A DNA stretch of 49,712 bases from an uncultured Clostridium sp. (GCA_946639585.1 CAMPBS010000008.1:1-49712), one strand, 5' to 3'; positions 40,631 through 49,136 are shown, counted from the stretch's first letter. Numbers and translations: made by a program. The notes: generated by a model from the sequence alone, not told the origin.

Positions 40631-41423
40631 AGGTATATATATTTTTCAATTATTTATTCTGTTAAGAGTATTTCTCCTCTTTACATTTTTAATTATAACA
40701 AATTTTTCCTTTATTGTCAAGGGTTTGAGAGATAACTAATTTGTTATGTGCTTTTTGTTATATGGAAATTTGTGAGTGGGTAAAAAGCCTCCAGAGTGTG
40801 CTAAAAATAGGGTCGGGGTATCATTAATATATGATACACGACACACCCCACCAGTCACGAACAATCAATAAATGTTGATATATCAATCAAAAAGCTACTT
40901 TGTATTTATTAATTAATGCAATAAATAATGCAATACATAATAATAAACCTATAAAAGATTAATTAATATATACATTATATATATTTTATTATTTTTACTT
41001 ATCTGCTGTAAAGTTACTTAGCTTTACATATAATAGACATCATATACTATATATACTAATAATAACTATACTATATATACTACTATATAATACACGCATA
41101 CGCGAATATATAATATATATAATCTTAATAATATTAATATAATAGCTACGTGTTAATAAGTACTTATTAAAAGTTAAGTTCTGGGCACTCCGCCTTTATG
41201 CTCATATAATACCCTTTAAAGGATTAAAAAGAACTAATCTATTGCACTCATTAATTGTAAAAGTACTAAGTTATAACTAGGCTAATTCGTGCGTAAGCAC
41301 CCTTTAAAAGATAATTGAGGAATGCTCGCATAAAGAATATGTCTAAAAATAAAAACTGCCTAAAATCGCATTTTAATTGATTCTAAATAATACAAAAAAG
41401 TTTAATAAATTTTATAAAAAAGC
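40631..41423. other. Non-coding A+T-rich control region
   Basis: About 790 bases without genes between divergent transcription units. Holds a repressor-type site TAACTAATTTGTTA (40733-40746), a TTGCATTA pair (40913-40933) like the att region, a long TA-alternating tract (~41030-41140), a CCTTTAAAGG palindrome (~41210) and CTTTATGC/GCATAAAG (around 41191 and 41326). Could hold the replication origin; not provable here. Confidence 0.4.
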
Positions 41424-41452
41424 TTGACAATGTTTAAACATTAGTATATAAT
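41424..41452 (+). promoter_or_regulatory. Promoter with ATGTTTAAACAT operator (copy 1)
   Basis: TTGACA (41424-41429), 17 bp, TATAAT (41447-41452), both consensus. The spacer holds the 12-bp palindrome ATGTTTAAACAT (41430-41441). Drives the RHH gene. Confidence 0.75.
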
Positions 41453-41494
41453 AAGTATAGTTAAAAGATATATAACAAATACGGAGGTGATAAA

Positions 41495-41665
41495 ATGTTA
41501 TCTAATAAAGAAGTACAAGCTAACAGACGAAAAAGTCAAAAGTTATTAGGTGCTTATTTACCTAACGAAATCGTTGAAAGTTTTAAAAAGAAACTTGCAA
41601 ACGATGGTTTAAAATATACAGATTGGCTAATAATTAATATTGAAAAATATTTGAAAAAAAATTAA
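41495..41665 (+). CDS. Ribbon-helix-helix autoregulator
   Basis: 56 residues, ATG after CGGAGGTGAT. RHH layout: KLLGAYLPNEIVESFKKKLA, then KYTDWLIINIEKYLKK. It is flanked by two consensus promoters each carrying the same 12-bp palindrome, its obvious operator. First gene of the rightward accessory operon. Confidence 0.72.
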   Translation: MLSNKEVQANRRKSQKLLGAYLPNEIVESFKKKLANDGLKYTDWLIINIEKYLKKN

Positions 41666-41683
41666 AAAGTTTTACAAAAAGTA

Positions 41684-41712
41684 TTGACAAATGTTTAAAC
41701 ATAATGTATAAT
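41684..41712 (+). promoter_or_regulatory. Promoter with ATGTTTAAACAT operator (copy 2)
   Basis: TTGACA (41684-41689), 17 bp, TATAAT (41707-41712), with the palindrome at 41691-41702. Same design as copy 1; transcribes the accessory operon behind a long leader. Confidence 0.75.
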
Positions 41713-41718
41713 ATAATT

Positions 41719-41980
41719 AACAAAAGGAAAGAGATAAAAACTTAAGTTTTGTAAATGGTGATATTGGAAAAGTAGAAAAGCCCAAAACTAAGATAATAAA
41801 ATCTCAAAACCTAAAAAGGACGTAAAATAAAAAGCTTATACCTAGTTAAAATGACTTGGCGGTCACTAGATATAAGCCGAACGCAAACCCTTTGAAAAGT
41901 GTTTACTTATTTAGTATAACAAAAATAAAACCACTTTTCAAGAGTTTATAAAAATAAATTTTAGAAAGGTGGTTTTTTAT
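41719..41980 (+). promoter_or_regulatory. Structured leader RNA with switchable hairpins
   Basis: 262-nt leader without a credible ORF. A long hairpin from GCTTATA to TATAAGC (~41839-41876). Then two mutually exclusive stems: TTGAAAAGTG (41892-41901)/CACTTTTCAA (41932-41941), and a 13-bp stem 41927-41939/41964-41976 followed by TTTTTTAT. The second is terminator-like and its 3' side contains the ribosome-binding site (AAAGGTGG) of the next gene. This is the architecture of an attenuator or riboswitch; no known aptamer recognised. Confidence 0.55.
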
Positions 41981-42139
41981 ATGTCAATTAAATTAAAAAT
42001 CAAAACAAAAAAACATTGCATAACATGGGATTTAAACAAATTTACTAAAAATATTATATTTCCAACATTAGTTTTATCAACTTATATTGCATTCGGATTT
42101 CAAGCATTAATAAAAGCAAACATATTTCAAATATATTAA
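41981..42139 (+). CDS. Small membrane protein
   Basis: 52 residues, ATG 8 bases after AAAGGTGG, which lies in the leader hairpin. Basic start (IKLKIKTKK), one membrane helix (NIIFPTLVLSTYIAFGFQAL). Confidence 0.6.
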   Translation: MSIKLKIKTKKHCITWDLNKFTKNIIFPTLVLSTYIAFGFQALIKANIFQIY

Positions 42140-42152
42140 AGGAGTGTTTAAG

Positions 42153-42296
42153 ATGAAAAAAATATTATTAATCTTAATAACTGTTATATTAACAACTATA
42201 ACAATTATATATAACATTAAAATTATAAATGTACAAGACAATGAAATCACAATTTCAATTTTTGGAATTGATGAAACATACGAATATAAAAATTAA
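42153..42296 (+). CDS. Small exported or membrane protein
   Basis: 47 residues (MKKILLILITVILTTITIIY), signal-anchor then a short acidic tail. Preceded by AAGGAG. Unknown. Confidence 0.6.
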   Translation: MKKILLILITVILTTITIIYNIKIINVQDNEITISIFGIDETYEYKN

Positions 42297-42333
42297 AATA
42301 TTAAAATTAGAAAGGTTTAAAAGGTGATTAATT

Positions 42334-42714
42334 ATGAGTAAGGTAATTTTATATAAATCAGAAATAAGAGCAAAAGTCGAGGATAGAATAACAAGAGAAG
42401 TTATTACATTCAATGAATTAAATAATAAAGGAGAAAAAATACAAATTGAACTTTGCTATAACTACCATGACAACACAAGTAAAAACAGTTTGCCAGTTCT
42501 TTGGAAAAAACATGGTTACATTGACAGAGTATTAACAAGCTACATAACAATTGATACATACGCAACAGATAAAAATGGGAATTGTTGGGGTAAATATAAC
42601 CCACAAGTAAAAGAAAATGGAAGAACAATTAATTTCAACTATATGTTAGAAGTTAACAAACAAAACAGAGAAAAACTAATAGATGAAGTTTATAAACTAG
42701 CATTTGAAGATTAA
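42334..42714 (+). CDS. Hypothetical protein
   Basis: 126 residues, ATG after AAAGGTGAT. Mixed alpha/beta, Tyr/Trp-rich middle (LPVLWKKHGYIDRVLTSYIT). Not recognised. Confidence 0.65.
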   Translation: MSKVILYKSEIRAKVEDRITREVITFNELNNKGEKIQIELCYNYHDNTSKNSLPVLWKKHGYIDRVLTSYITIDTYATDKNGNCWGKYNPQVKENGRTINFNYMLEVNKQNREKLIDEVYKLAFED

Positions 42715-42775
42715 AAACCAGGGGATTTGCTCCCCTACCCTATTATAAAATATAAATTGAAAGGAAGTTTTAAAA

Positions 42776-43138
42776 ATGAATAAATTAGAGAATATTAATA
42801 ATAAAATTGATGAATTAAAAAAGGAGATTATAAAACTAGAAACAGAAAAAAATAATATAAAAGAGTTCGAATCAGTTGTAATATTAAGAATTACAACAAA
42901 TATAAAAAGATTTGAAACTATAAAAAAAGAGATTAACGACATCGTAGACATCGAGGACGAAAAAATAGAAGAATTAGGAACAAAAAAGCTTGCTTATGAA
43001 TTCCAAAATCAAAAAGAAGGTTTTTACATTCGTTTCAATTTTACTGGAACTTATGAGGATGTCACAAAATTAGAAAAATATTACAGAGCAAACAACAATA
43101 TTTTAAAATTTATAAATGTAAAACACGAAGAATATTAG
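42776..43138 (+). CDS. Coiled-coil hypothetical protein
   Basis: 120 residues after AAAGGAAG. First 30 residues coiled coil (NINNKIDELKKEIIKLETEK); then an alpha/beta part. Not recognised. Confidence 0.6.
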   Translation: MNKLENINNKIDELKKEIIKLETEKNNIKEFESVVILRITTNIKRFETIKKEINDIVDIEDEKIEELGTKKLAYEFQNQKEGFYIRFNFTGTYEDVTKLEKYYRANNNILKFINVKHEEY

Positions 43139-43152
43139 ACGGGGGGTTTATT

Positions 43153-43329
43153 ATGGATATAGAAGAAATAATCAAAGATTTTAAGCAATTTTTAATTGAT
43201 AAAAATATAATTGATTTATATATAAGCAGTTTAACCTATGACTTAATGGACGAATACGAAGACAACGAAGAACGACAAAACATAGAAAATTTAATTGAAA
43301 CAATAATAAAAGAGTTTTGTAATAATTAA
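43153..43329 (+). CDS. Small acidic protein
   Basis: 58 residues, ATG after GGGGGG. Helical, Asp/Glu-rich (DLMDEYEDNEERQNIENLIE). Unknown. Confidence 0.55.
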   Translation: MDIEEIIKDFKQFLIDKNIIDLYISSLTYDLMDEYEDNEERQNIENLIETIIKEFCNN

Positions 43330-43344
43330 AAAGGGGGATTTTAT

Positions 43345-43875
43345 ATGAATAACATTATATTAAAAAATAAAAATGATTATACTTTAAAAACAGAGGAAGG
43401 ACGCAAAAACTTGCAAGAATATATCACATTATATAATAACAATTTAGATTTAAACGACCCACTTGCAAGGCAAATTGGAATTGATGAGGCTCTTGCAATG
43501 TGCAATGTTGAGGAGTTTATCAGGACAAAAAGTCAAGTAGCCGAAATAGTACGCGAGGCTATCGAAATTGGTTACACTGTAAAAAATTTCAGAACTAACA
43601 CAATATTCACATTTGCAAGAACTAAACTAAAAAAGGCGGGTTATAATTCAATTATTAGAATCCAACTAGAAAATTATATAAAATTTAGACTTCACATAGT
43701 AGACGAAGTCACAAACGACACAAGCGAAAAACAAAAATTCAAAAATGTCAGTTCTTTCAATTTAGGTAATGAAACTTATTATTTCAATATATTGACAGGT
43801 GAAGAATTAACAGGTGAAGAATTAGAAAGGTTCTTAAATTACAAAGAAACAGAAAAAGAAAAAATGTTAGCTTAA
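43345..43875 (+). CDS. Hypothetical protein
   Basis: 176 residues, ATG after AAAGGGGG. Helical; repeated end LTGEELTGEELERFLN. Not recognised. Contains ordinary internal AGG codons (Arg), so AGG is not banned inside genes. Confidence 0.65.
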   Translation: MNNIILKNKNDYTLKTEEGRKNLQEYITLYNNNLDLNDPLARQIGIDEALAMCNVEEFIRTKSQVAEIVREAIEIGYTVKNFRTNTIFTFARTKLKKAGYNSIIRIQLENYIKFRLHIVDEVTNDTSEKQKFKNVSSFNLGNETYYFNILTGEELTGEELERFLNYKETEKEKMLA

Positions 43876-43931
43876 ACAATTAACACACTTGTAAATCATA
43901 TTATAAGTGTGTTAAAATATAAAATAATGAG

Positions 43932-44468
43932 GTGGTAAAAATGACACGTAGAAATTCAGAAAGTGCGAAAAACGCAGAAACAACAAAAATTTTAAATATT
44001 ACAAAATACTATTTAAAAAATATAATTAAAGACTATATAAGAAGTCAAGATGATTTTGAAGTTGTTAATTTATACGATTCAGACTTAAAAAGTAATTTTA
44101 TTAATGACTCTATTGATTCAGCAACAAACGAAAGCTTATATTTATATAATGATGATGACAAGTTTCAACTATATATAAAAATAGATGCTATATATAATAA
44201 TATATTAAAAAAGACTATTATTGAATATAAAAACGAAATGGTCGCCGAATGTGAAAAAGAAAAACAAGATTTTTTAAAGAGCCCAGCAGGTCAAAAATGG
44301 CAACGTAAACAAAAAGTAAAACAAGTCTGGGCGGAAGTTAAGGAAAGCTTGCAACCAGCTAAAAAGCAACTTGGAAACGGTGCAATAAATATTGGAATAA
44401 TAACGGGGTCATTCTTTCACGCATTGGCTAAAAACTCAAAACCACGAAAAAACAGTTCTTTCAAATAA
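43932..44468 (+). CDS. Hypothetical protein, last gene of + operon
   Basis: 178 residues (from M1 at 43932; the ATG three codons in has GAGGTGG upstream and fits better). Helical; Lys/Gln-rich C-terminal segment (QKWQRKQKVKQVWAEVK) and a hydrophobic patch (AINIGIITGSFFHALA). Followed by a terminator. Confidence 0.6.
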   Translation: MVKMTRRNSESAKNAETTKILNITKYYLKNIIKDYIRSQDDFEVVNLYDSDLKSNFINDSIDSATNESLYLYNDDDKFQLYIKIDAIYNNILKKTIIEYKNEMVAECEKEKQDFLKSPAGQKWQRKQKVKQVWAEVKESLQPAKKQLGNGAINIGIITGSFFHALAKNSKPRKNSSFK

Positions 44469-44493
44469 AAACAGTTGAAAGACTGTTTTTTAT
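44468..44493 (+). terminator. Terminator of the + accessory operon
   Basis: AACAGT (44470-44475)/ACTGTT (44482-44487) stem, then TTTTATTG. Confidence 0.65.
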
Positions 44494-44964
44494 TGCTTGT
44501 AATATTGTTGTTTTTATTCATATTATATATAAGTTATCTAAGCTTGTCAAATTCGTTTTTAAGCCTTATGTATGTTAAAGATATGTAATTACATATCTAA
44601 AAAATAACTCTTGTTATATTGCATTTTGACATGTTTTAAGCATATTCTAATTAGCTTTAAAATGAGATATAAGCCCCGCATATTTCAAACATATATTTAC
44701 ATACTTATAATATAAAAGTGTCTTAAAAGTCAATCTTGCAAGCCTTAATATACTAGTAAATACCTATATATATTATATGTATTTTTTATACATCAACCTT
44801 AATTTTATTATATTGACTTTCCGACTCCAGCAAGTCAAAAATCTTTTTCTGCCCTTCAAATCTTTTTCCAGTTAATTTGAAAAATCTTTTTCCAATTGTA
44901 GGATCTTTTTTTGCAAATAAAAAATGATGTCGAAATCTTTTTCCAACACCATTTAAAATTTTTT
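44494..44964. other. A+T-rich intergenic region with 12-bp repeats
   Basis: 470 bases between convergent units. The left part is very A+T-rich without structure I can name. The right part has AAATCTTTTTCC/T at 44839, 44858, 44882 and 44933. On the minus strand one frame (GKRFFKLTGKRFEGQKKIFD) looks coding but has no start codon, AUG or AGG. Confidence 0.4.
44839..44944. repeat. Four AAATCTTTTTC(C/T) direct repeats
   Basis: Starts at 44839, 44858, 44882 and 44933 (spacing 19, 24, 51). A fifth copy at 45388 is part of the ribosome-binding site of the gene at 45190. May be iteron-like or a by-product of GKRF-coding repeats. Confidence 0.45.
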
Positions 44965-45180
44965 CTAATAATCTATGCTTACTCTTATATCTTTTTCAGT
45001 TAGTAGTGGATTACTTCCATCTACCAAAGCATATTCATCATCTATAAATATTGTTACATCTTTAATCCCATATGTATTTACCAAATTCAATACAGCTTGT
45101 TTTATTGTATTTAAATCTATTTCCATTTTATTGCCTCCGTTTACTATTCTTTCGTATTCTTTAAACCATTCCTGATACAT
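44965..45180 (-). CDS. Hypothetical protein with possible leader peptide
   Basis: 71 residues from the ATG at 45180 (AAGGGGG). An internal ATG at 45126 has GGAGGCAATAAA and could be the start of the main protein (MEIDLNTIKQAVLNLV...). The N-terminal MYQEWFKEYE resembles the micro-ORFs at 37 kb (MYQDWMDEV). Confidence 0.55.
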   Translation of the reverse strand: MYQEWFKEYERIVNGGNKMEIDLNTIKQAVLNLVNTYGIKDVTIFIDDEYALVDGSNPLLTEKDIRVSIDY

Positions 45181-45189
45181 ATTTCCCCC

Positions 45190-45387
45190 TTATAAGGTTG
45201 TAAATCTATCTTTTTCCCACCAATAAGCTAGATTTTTATTAACTTTCTTTATTCCGCACATTTTTAACAGTCTTCTTAACATATTTCTTTTAGTTTTCCT
45301 ATCTGGACATACTAATATTTCATATTTTAAATTTGTAATTTCATAATTTTCTTTTTTAAATTCTTTTGCTTGTTCTTTTTTATTCAT
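45190..45387 (-). CDS. Small basic protein
   Basis: 65 residues from the ATG at 45387 (AAAGGAAAAAG upstream; TTG at 45405 is part of the signal). Lys/Arg-rich (RKTKRNMLRRLLKMCG). Unknown. Confidence 0.6.
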   Translation of the reverse strand: MNKKEQAKEFKKENYEITNLKYEILVCPDRKTKRNMLRRLLKMCGIKKVNKNLAYWWEKDRFTTL

Positions 45388-45401
45388 AAATCTTTTTCCT
45401 T

Positions 45402-45698
45402 TCAATTTATATTTTTATAACCTGCTAATTTAATAATTTCTTTCACAAATTCTTCATAAAGTTCTGATTTAATTACTAATGTATTATCATTTTTTCTTAT
45501 CGCATAATCGTTTAAAATTCTTCTAAGTCTTGTTTTAGATATATAACAACTATTGATTCAATCAGTTACATCTTTCTCAAGTCTATTCGCCATTTTAGTA
45601 TCACTTAAATTTTCTTCACATTCTTCACACCAATCAAATTCATATTTTCGTAATACTCTTCCACATAATTGACATCGTTCTTTTTTATAGCTTGTCAT
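45402..45698 (-). pseudogene. Zinc-ribbon protein gene with in-frame TGA
   Basis: ATG at 45698: MTSYKKERCQLCGRVLRKYE, then CEEC, a zinc ribbon, ending at TGA (45560-45558) after 46 residues. The same frame goes on with good coding character (TRLRRILNDYAIRKNDNTLV) to TGA at 45402, with no start codon for it. Either a nonsense mutation, a readthrough product, or a second gene with an odd start. Confidence 0.5.
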
Positions 45699-45709
45699 AC
45701 AATCATTTT

Positions 45710-46120
45710 TTAGTCTTTAGTAGTAATTGTAATAGGTTGTACCATTTCAGGTATGTAATGTACTTCATAATGATATTTATCAACAAATGCTCCACTTACA
45801 TCTTCTACAACGTATAATGTATTCTCGTTTAATCTTATAAAATGTTTTTTGTATAATCCATTTCCTACTTCGCATATAATTTCCAATTCTCCGTGGTCAT
45901 TATTTTGTAAACTAAAATTTCCTACCAGTTCAAACATAACAGAATCTGTCCTTGCATTCATTACTACTATTCTTCTTGTAACGTTAAAATTATCCGCTTC
46001 TTTCCCTAAATTTGTACTTACCCTATCAACTTCTGTACATCCAGCTAACAATAATACTATACAAACCCCAATTAATGATAATAAAAATAATTTATATAAT
46101 TCTTTTATATGTTTCTTCAT
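45710..46120 (-). CDS. Beta-sandwich lipoprotein
   Basis: 136 residues from the ATG at 46120 (GGAGG upstream). Signal peptide with lipobox (LFLLSLIGVCIVLLLAGC), then a beta-sandwich (VVMNARTDSVMFELVGNFSL, LEIICEVGNGLYKKHFIRL). This is a known family of phage lipoproteins, possibly superinfection exclusion at the host surface. Confidence 0.75.
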   Translation of the reverse strand: MKKHIKELYKLFLLSLIGVCIVLLLAGCTEVDRVSTNLGKEADNFNVTRRIVVMNARTDSVMFELVGNFSLQNNDHGELEIICEVGNGLYKKHFIRLNENTLYVVEDVSGAFVDKYHYEVHYIPEMVQPITITTKD

Positions 46121-46124
46121 AATT

Positions 46125-46352
46125 TTAATCCTCCAATTCAAATGTTTTTTTGATTCTTACTTTATCTTTTATCTTAAATACATTTATTTTTTTCAACTCG
46201 TTTTCTTTCATAAATTGTAGTAATTGTTTTTTGGTAAATAAATATCTGTCGAACCTTCCATTTGTCATATTTACCTCGTGATAAACTTCATATTCTTTTT
46301 CTTTACAATCTTCTATAAAGTTATCTATTTCATTCATTAAAACTCTTATCAT
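46125..46352 (-). CDS. Small hypothetical protein
   Basis: 75 residues, ATG after AAGGAGG. MIRVLMNEIDNFIEDCKEKE, mixed. Unknown. Confidence 0.6.
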   Translation of the reverse strand: MIRVLMNEIDNFIEDCKEKEYEVYHEVNMTNGRFDRYLFTKKQLLQFMKENELKKINVFKIKDKVRIKKTFELED

Positions 46353-46720
46353 GTTTCCTCCTTATTTATTTTCTTGTCTAATTGTTGTAAATATATTATT
46401 ATAGCATTTGTTTTAAATATTAAATCTAATTCAGTTTCTGTCATACATATATCATGAGCTTTTATATATTCTTCTTCAAATAATTCAAGTTTCTGTATAT
46501 CTATTTCTTCTTCATCTTCTAATATTTCAAAATCATGCTTTAACAACAATAATATGTTTGTTCCTCCCCATCTTCCTATAAAATTGTTATTCTCATATCT
46601 GTATATATTGCTATCATCTGCATAATTATTGTCTGTTAAATCTTTGAACTTTGTACCACTTTTTATTTGCTTTTCAGCAATTAATTTCATTAATTCATAT
46701 CCTTTTATCTTCTTATTCAT
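46349..46720 (-). CDS. Hypothetical protein
   Basis: 123 residues. Starts KKIKGYELMKLIAEKQIKSG, which resembles small phage proteins with 'ELMKLIAEKQIKDGTKF'; acidic middle. Start overlaps nothing obvious; ATAAATG at the end of the upstream gene. Confidence 0.6.
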   Translation of the reverse strand: MNKKIKGYELMKLIAEKQIKSGTKFKDLTDNNYADDSNIYRYENNNFIGRWGGTNILLLLKHDFEILEDEEEIDIQKLELFEEEYIKAHDICMTETELDLIFKTNAIIIYLQQLDKKINKEET

Positions 46721-46918
46721 TTATTTACCCTCACTTTCATTAAAAATTGTAAATAATGCATATTCTAATTCTTCTTCTTTTAAAATGTTTAATATTTCTT
46801 TTAATGTCATATTTATATATGTATGATCTACTGGAAAATCAGGTGCCCAACATTCTATTTTCGTATCTTCATTTATTCTCCCTTCTTTAATCATACTTTT
46901 TAATTCTTTATAGTTCAT
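46721..46918 (-). CDS. Small hypothetical protein
   Basis: 65 residues (MNYKELKSMIKEGRINEDTK), with AWAPDFPVD-like middle (ECWAPDFPVDHTYINMTLKE). Unknown early-type gene. Confidence 0.55.
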   Translation of the reverse strand: MNYKELKSMIKEGRINEDTKIECWAPDFPVDHTYINMTLKEILNILKEEELEYALFTIFNESEGK

Positions 46919-47125
46919 TTATTCACCTTCTTTCTCTTTATCTTTTTCGTAATTTGAACAATATAACATATTCGCTACATCATACAATGCATCTCTATAT
47001 CCTTCGTAATATTTTGCTATCTTTTCTTTCTCTAAATTTTGTTTGTCTCTTGTATAATCAATTTTTTCATTTATTGCTATTTCAATTTTTTCTGTATCTA
47101 TATTTTCAACTCTGTGTCTTATCAT
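46919..47125 (-). CDS. Small helical hypothetical protein
   Basis: 68 residues; charged helix, YYEGYRDALYDVANMLYCSN at the end. Unknown. Confidence 0.55.
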   Translation of the reverse strand: MIRHRVENIDTEKIEIAINEKIDYTRDKQNLEKEKIAKYYEGYRDALYDVANMLYCSNYEKDKEKEGE

Positions 47126-47127
47126 AT

Positions 47128-47514
47128 TTATTTACCTTCTTTCTCTATTAGTTCTGAATTATCATATATGTTGCCTATTACTTTTGCACAATGGTTTATT
47201 TCATTTACTGGTTGTTTATAATCTTCTGCATAATCTACTACAAATGTTCCTCTATCAAATATAACTTTATCTGTTTGCTTACCATCTGCTATTGCCATAT
47301 ATTCAAGTATATCTCCCTCATATATCTCTACTCCATTTTTGTCTTTTAAGCCTGTGTATTGTCCTACACTATCTTTATCAACTAGCATTTCTCCCATTAG
47401 TTCCTCACTATTTATATAATGGTCATTACATAAATATCCATATACCCATATTCCTGTATTATGTGGTTCTAAAAATGCGTGTATATGTTTTCCTCTAAAT
47501 TTTATCTCTCTCAT
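47128..47514 (-). CDS. YopX family protein
   Basis: 128 residues, ATG after AAGGAGGAAG. Clear YopX pattern: REIKFRGKHI, WVYGYLCND, VGQYTGLKDKNGVEIYEGDI, VIGNIYDN. Found widely in phages of Firmicutes; function unknown. Confidence 0.85.
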   Translation of the reverse strand: MREIKFRGKHIHAFLEPHNTGIWVYGYLCNDHYINSEELMGEMLVDKDSVGQYTGLKDKNGVEIYEGDILEYMAIADGKQTDKVIFDRGTFVVDYAEDYKQPVNEINHCAKVIGNIYDNSELIEKEGK

Positions 47515-47531
47515 ACTTCCTCCTTCTGATA

Positions 47532-47798
47532 CTACTCTCTAACTATCTTTATTTCTAGTGTATCATCATTAATAAAGTGTCTGTCATATAGTTCAAAGCC
47601 TTCTTTTTCTTCAGCACAATACTTTTCTATCATGTCACTACATATAGTTGTACTCAACGAAAAGTAATATCTTATTTTGTTATAGTCATCATTTGTTGAA
47701 ATATAATCTGATTCAACATCTATTCTTTCAACATATAAATTTCCATGTTCATCTTTTTTAGCTTTTTCTAATAAATTCATAAACTTTTCTTTATCCAT
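47532..47798 (-). CDS. Hypothetical protein
   Basis: 88 residues (MDKEKFMNLLEKAKKDEHGN). Alpha then beta. Unknown. Confidence 0.6.
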   Translation of the reverse strand: MDKEKFMNLLEKAKKDEHGNLYVERIDVESDYISTNDDYNKIRYYFSLSTTICSDMIEKYCAEEKEGFELYDRHFINDDTLEIKIVRE

Positions 47799-47816
47799 CT
47801 TCTATCCCTCAACTTT

Positions 47817-47966
47817 CTAAACAATTTTTTGCTTGTTATTCTTATCTATTCCACAATAACAACCTGTATTTTCCTCTTTTGTATCTTTACCATTATATAA
47901 GATACATTTATTATTTATATTGTTCATACAATCCTTGCATTTTACTAATTTTTCAAATATCTGCAT
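47817..47966 (-). CDS. Small cysteine-rich protein
   Basis: 49 residues from an ATG at 47966: MQIFEKLVKCKDCMNNINNK, then C, CYC; a likely zinc-binding fold. GGTAAAG upstream. Confidence 0.55.
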   Translation of the reverse strand: MQIFEKLVKCKDCMNNINNKCILYNGKDTKEENTGCYCGIDKNNKQKIV

Positions 47967-47972
47967 CTTTAC

Positions 47973-48236
47973 CTAACCCTCAACTTTCTCGACTAATCCT
48001 GCTTGGATTAAGTCGTATAATTTATCCAACACCATTCCACAATCACTATGTATCCATATTTCTCTTTTATCAAATGCTCTTATATATACTTGCTCTTTAC
48101 TTCCTTGAATTTTTATCCACCCTTTATACTCCCAAAAAGAATTAAGTGGATGCTTTTTATTTTCTTTATACTCAAATCCAAACTTTTCTAACTCTTTTAA
48201 ATCTACTTCTTCTTTAATCTTTAACATTACTGTCAT
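47973..48236 (-). CDS. Hypothetical protein
   Basis: 87 residues (MTVMLKIKEEVDLKELEKFG), with beta strands and IHSDCGMVLDKLYDLIQAGL. Resembles small phage proteins of unknown function. Confidence 0.6.
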   Translation of the reverse strand: MTVMLKIKEEVDLKELEKFGFEYKENKKHPLNSFWEYKGWIKIQGSKEQVYIRAFDKREIWIHSDCGMVLDKLYDLIQAGLVEKVEG

Positions 48237-48239
48237 CTC

Positions 48240-48452
48240 CTAATAATATTCTTCTAAATAATCATCTATTGATTGATCTTCATCAATAAAATCAGTAACA
48301 ACATCTATGTATTTTTTTAATACTTCAACATCTTCGTCTTCAACTTTTTGTGAATGATATACATGCTTTAGCATTTTTTTACTACATTTAATTAACCCAA
48401 AGTTACAAGCTCCATAATCATCCGCTTTACTATAAATTAAATACCATTTCAT
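48240..48452 (-). CDS. Small hypothetical protein
   Basis: 70 residues, MKWYLIYSKADDYGACNFGL, acidic C-terminus. Unknown. Confidence 0.55.
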   Translation of the reverse strand: MKWYLIYSKADDYGACNFGLIKCSKKMLKHVYHSQKVEDEDVEVLKKYIDVVTDFIDEDQSIDDYLEEYY

Positions 48453-48521
48453 CTACTCATCTCCTACTATATATTTCATTTGTATATAATTTTCTGTTCT
48501 TTTATATTGTTCTATTGTCAT
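48453..48521 (-). CDS. Very small protein
   Basis: 22 codons (MTIEQYKRTENYIQMKYIVG), GGAGAGTG upstream; its end overlaps the ribosome-binding site of the next gene. Possibly a leader. Confidence 0.4.
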   Translation of the reverse strand: MTIEQYKRTENYIQMKYIVGDE

Positions 48522-48971
48522 TTATTCACTCTCCTCAATCAATTCTAATGTTTTCCAACTATCGTGAGTGTTTATAATTTTAGGTTGTATATTTTCTAAT
48601 ACTTGTATTTGCCCAGTCTCCCATTCTCTTAATACAACTCCAATTATTCCATCTATTTCGTTCTTAACTAATTTGCCAGTATTTTTATATAGCATTATCA
48701 TCTTATCTTTCTTTTCTAGTTCCAACTTCCAACCTTCATTTAATGCTTCTAATTGTTCATTGCTAATTTCTCTGTTTTTTAGACTTTGGTTTAAATTGTT
48801 TGCTAACGATTGCATATATAAATCTCTATATTTTTCCAAGTATTTTAATGCTGTTTCTATGGCACTTTTATCAATTCGTCTTAAAAAATCCTCATCTTTT
48901 CCAGTATGTATAAACCACACTGGAAAATCTAACCATACTTTAATATCTTTTATAGCTTCTTCTAATTCCAT
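48522..48971 (-). CDS. Hypothetical coiled-coil protein
   Basis: 149 residues; helices with LEEAIKDIKVWLDF, SAIETALKYLEKYRDLYMQS, DKMIMLYKNTGKLVKNEID. Resembles phage early proteins of unknown function. Confidence 0.6.
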   Translation of the reverse strand: MELEEAIKDIKVWLDFPVWFIHTGKDEDFLRRIDKSAIETALKYLEKYRDLYMQSLANNLNQSLKNREISNEQLEALNEGWKLELEKKDKMIMLYKNTGKLVKNEIDGIIGVVLREWETGQIQVLENIQPKIINTHDSWKTLELIEESE

Positions 48972-49136
48972 TTATTCAGCCTCCTCATTTTGATATTGTA
49001 AAATTACTGTTTCAACTCTGTTATACATCTGCCAACTTGGTTTTCTTCCGCCAAATCTTATGCTTGGGAATTGATGTACTATATATTCAATGCTTCTGCC
49101 TTGTTTCCAATAATTTATTATATCTTCATCTGTCAT
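48972..49136 (-). CDS. Small hypothetical protein
   Basis: 54 residues from the ATG at 49136 (GGAAAAATAAA upstream). Ordered region YWKQGRSIEYIVHQF, possibly HTH-like. Stop one base from the next gene. Confidence 0.55.
   Translation of the reverse strand: MTDEDIINYWKQGRSIEYIVHQFPSIRFGGRKPSWQMYNRVETVILQYQNEEAE

Noticed and set aside
40631..41423. CRISPR array or transposon in the long non-coding region.
   Set aside because: No regularly spaced repeats with unique spacers and no transposase or terminal repeats.
45402..45698. UGA read as Trp (code 4) throughout the phage.
   Set aside because: UGG is used for Trp in all long genes and UGA ends several genes in tight ATGA-type overlaps; no tRNA with anticodon UCA was found.
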